Origin: UBA10324 sp038326325
GTDB taxonomy: Bacteria > Bacteroidota > Bacteroidia > Chitinophagales > UBA10324
Length of the DNA stretch: 64,000 nucleotides
Direction of reading: 5' to 3'
NCBI GenBank assembly: GCA_038326325.1
Contig: JBBQJW010000002.1
Coordinates: 178,778 to 242,777 of the forward strand
Shown here: piece after piece, positions 62,482 through 64,000 of the stretch
Position numbering within the stretch: position 1 is the first letter of the stretch
Layout of the letters: every line of letters begins with the position of its first letter
The notes under the pieces: model-generated
What the model saw: the letters and a program-made list of their open reading frames with translations, nothing else
What the model was told of the DNA's origin: nothing
Databases searched by the model: none
Translations under genes and position numbers: made by a program

Positions 62482-63930
62482 TTAAAGTTTGTTTTTCAAT
62501 TCTTTTATGAGGGGCGCAAAGTAATGTGATTTGTCTGGAAATTTCAAACTCAACTTTTCGTACATCGAAATTGCCCGTTGATACTTGCCCTGAGAGGACA
62601 ATATCTTAGCTAAAGTCTCGGTTGCGAAGTCGTCCTGATCAAGTAAACTCTTCTCCGCCCGGTCTTCTAACGAGTCTTTAACCGGCTCGTGCTTTTTTTC
62701 TTTTATGGATTGAACAAAATTGTCAATCACTTTAATGTCTTCGTCGGTATTTACAACTAAAAAGTCTGGAGTGAAATTAATTAGGGATTCTTCAAGTGCT
62801 TCCTGCTCTGCTGAAATTGCAATTGATTCAGTTTCTTCAATTACTATTTCTGTTACAGTTTCAATTTTTACATCCCGACTTAAGGTTCGGGATGTTCCAT
62901 CTGAAATTATTTCTTTCCGATTTGGTACCCGGAAAGTTTCTTCTCCCGATTTTTCCGGCGAAAGTTTTTTCAACCAATTGAGGAAAGAATGTTCTTCGGT
63001 CGATGTAACGGTTTTTTCTTTTGGTTGATTTGGAGTTGAAACTTCAATCGCATTTTGCGCTTCAATTAGTTTTAACGACTCGAGTTCTGAATCGAAATTA
63101 TCTTCGGCAATTCCCTCCTCATCCAACTCATCTTCTTCATTCTTATGAGAATATTCTGAAGTCGAAAGCATTTCCACTTCAGCATCTTTCAGCATTTCAT
63201 CCACTTCGCTGTTTTCAATTTCCTTATCAAGAAATATTGTCGATGCTAATTCAACTTCGCTCGAATCAATTTCGGGTTCATCAATTTCTTCATCAATTTC
63301 CATCGGAACAAACTCTGCTGAAGAACCAGATTGAATTAAAACTTCGAACTCTTCCGATAAATTTTCTTCCTGCTCCTGAATCATTGCATTTTCAACTGCA
63401 AGAATTCCTTCTTCTTCGTGGTCGCCGGCTTCCACTTTTTCTTCGTCTGAAAAATCATTTATCTGCTTTCCGGTTTCAGCAAAGGAAACTGCATTTATCT
63501 CAGCAGAAATTTCAATGTTATCTTCTTTGCTTATTTTTTCTTCAGTAGAAATCAATGATTCAACTTCCTTCAATTCTTCAACAGTAAGAATTTCGTTTTC
63601 AATAATCGTTTCTGTTACAATTGTTGAAATAGTATCACCATTACTACTTGCTTTGGTTTCGTGAATTTCAAATTCCGGCTGAAAAATTCGTTCGGGTGTT
63701 GAGGGATACATCAACTCAAACAAAGCGACACGGTTGTTAGCAAAAACAGCTGCAGAAGCAAGAAGGGATTCAGCTTCGGAATGATTTTGTAACTGCGATT
63801 GTTTTGCTTTTAATAAATGCACACTGGCAAACCACGGATACTGCTGAATTAATTCATTCAGTTTCTCCTTGCTCAATTCATTAAGCAACGATTGGTTTTC
63901 TATCAGTTTGTAAAATTCTTTTTTTTCCAC
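62482..63930 (-). CDS. Acidic protein with TPR-like ends, between lptE and secG
   Basis: 482 residues. The N-terminus (MEKKEFYKLIENQSLLNELS, then QLIQQYPWFASVHLL-like helices) and the C-terminus (ETLAKILSSQGKYQRAISMYEKLSLKFPDKS) are TPR-like. The middle (residues 100-330) is very acidic, rich in Glu and Asp, and probably disordered. No signal peptide. It fits proteins that often stand between lptE-like genes and secG in Bacteroidota; no function is established. One TGTTACA motif copy lies near each end. Confidence 0.75.
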   Translation of the reverse strand: MEKKEFYKLIENQSLLNELSKEKLNELIQQYPWFASVHLLKAKQSQLQNHSEAESLLASAAVFANNRVALFELMYPSTPERIFQPEFEIHETKASSNGDTISTIVTETIIENEILTVEELKEVESLISTEEKISKEDNIEISAEINAVSFAETGKQINDFSDEEKVEAGDHEEEGILAVENAMIQEQEENLSEEFEVLIQSGSSAEFVPMEIDEEIDEPEIDSSEVELASTIFLDKEIENSEVDEMLKDAEVEMLSTSEYSHKNEEDELDEEGIAEDNFDSELESLKLIEAQNAIEVSTPNQPKEKTVTSTEEHSFLNWLKKLSPEKSGEETFRVPNRKEIISDGTSRTLSRDVKIETVTEIVIEETESIAISAEQEALEESLINFTPDFLVVNTDEDIKVIDNFVQSIKEKKHEPVKDSLEDRAEKSLLDQDDFATETLAKILSSQGKYQRAISMYEKLSLKFPDKSHYFAPLIKELKNKL

Positions 63931-63931
63931 G

Positions 63932-64000
63932 CTACCAATTTACCAAAGCTTTGTTAAAAATGTCATCGACTAATTGGTCGGTTATTTCGTCCACCAATTT
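63932..64000 (-). CDS. lptE: LptE-like lipoprotein, C-terminal end (partial)
   Basis: Only the last 22 codons are in the window: VDEITDQLVDDIFNKALVNW, then TAG. 'ITDQ..DDIFNKA..NW' is the usual ending of LptE family proteins in Bacteroidota, and the position before the TPR-like gene and secG agrees. LptE is the lipoprotein partner of LptD in placing lipopolysaccharide in the outer membrane. The stop lies 1 bp before the next start. Confidence 0.65.
   Translation of the reverse strand, partial: KLVDEITDQLVDDIFNKALVNW

Larger units (their letters stand above)
1090..63619. repeat. Dispersed near-palindromic motif TGTWACA (about 140 copies)
   Basis: Reading the whole window I noted about 144 copies of TGTTACA or TGTAACA, of which roughly four in five are followed by G or C and many preceded by G or C. 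Examples are 1759-1765, 4955-4961, 13920-13926, 37572-37578, 46502-46508 and 61121-61127. Their spacing averages one per 450 bp, with few in 1-8 kb and in 42-44.5 kb. The feature span runs from the first to the last copy. Counting was by eye and may be off by several. Confidence 0.8.

Noticed and set aside
62720..63548. Long plus-strand frames at 62720-63028 and 63021-63548
   Set aside because: They lie opposite an acidic coding region; their Leu/Gln/Phe- or Ser/Val-rich products are antisense artefacts.
1..64000. The motif as a parS-type centromere site
   Set aside because: Known parS is a 16 bp palindrome TGTTNCACGTGAAACA and occurs in few copies near the origin; no full match was seen and the motif here is far too frequent.

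Overview
The window comes from a member of the Bacteroidota. The evidence is an AT-rich chromosome, several proteins with type IX secretion (T9SS) C-terminal sorting domains of both type A and type B, two PorP/SprF-like outer-membrane genes each placed directly behind a giant PKD-repeat protein, Bacteroidota-style promoters (TTTG / TAnnTTTG) and weak ribosome binding sites. The order within the phylum cannot be fixed from the sequence.

Layout. 1-3.2 kb (minus strand): a cut-off ABC exporter, a heptose-7-phosphate kinase and a class I aminotransferase, suggesting surface polysaccharide supply. 3.4-4.8 kb: tRNA-Met and the rpsF-rpsR-rplI ribosomal operon with a recognisable promoter and terminator. 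4.8-12.3 kb: a T9SS cargo protein, Hsp20, a membrane TPR protein, purB and small secreted proteins. 12.3-15.2 kb (minus): two NlpC/P60 peptidases overlapping an NAD(P)HX repair gene on both sides. 15.4-35.7 kb: two paralogous modules, each a PKD giant with a type B sorting domain followed by PorP/SprF. Between them lies a minus-strand block with a smaller type B protein that lacks a normal start codon, a 3-hydroxyacyl-CoA dehydrogenase, a T9SS-exported M1 aminopeptidase, panB and a HEAT-repeat protein. 35.7-42 kb (minus): an HU/SPOR protein, an outer-membrane barrel and a 1036-residue TPR protein.

42-54 kb is an accessory region. It holds a T9SS propeller-like protein, rearranged toxin-antitoxin genes, an AraC regulator plus cupin, an oxidoreductase and its decayed partial duplicate, an IS4-family insertion sequence, a decayed T9SS tail and at least eight copies of a 60-90 bp dispersed element. 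54-64 kb returns to chromosomal genes: polyprenyl diphosphate synthase, an M64-type metalloprotease with nine tandem repeats and a type A sorting domain, secG, and the end of an lptE-like gene.

The most unusual signal is window-wide. The near-palindrome TGTWACA, usually flanked by G or C (core STGTWACAS), occurs about 140 times by my reading, where base composition would predict roughly 15. It lies in intergenic DNA and in genes, where it is read in all three frames (Val-Thr, Leu-Leu-Gln/His, Cys-Tyr), so it seems to be kept at the DNA level. The IS4-family element sits exactly inside one copy and appears to have duplicated it as an 11 bp target site.
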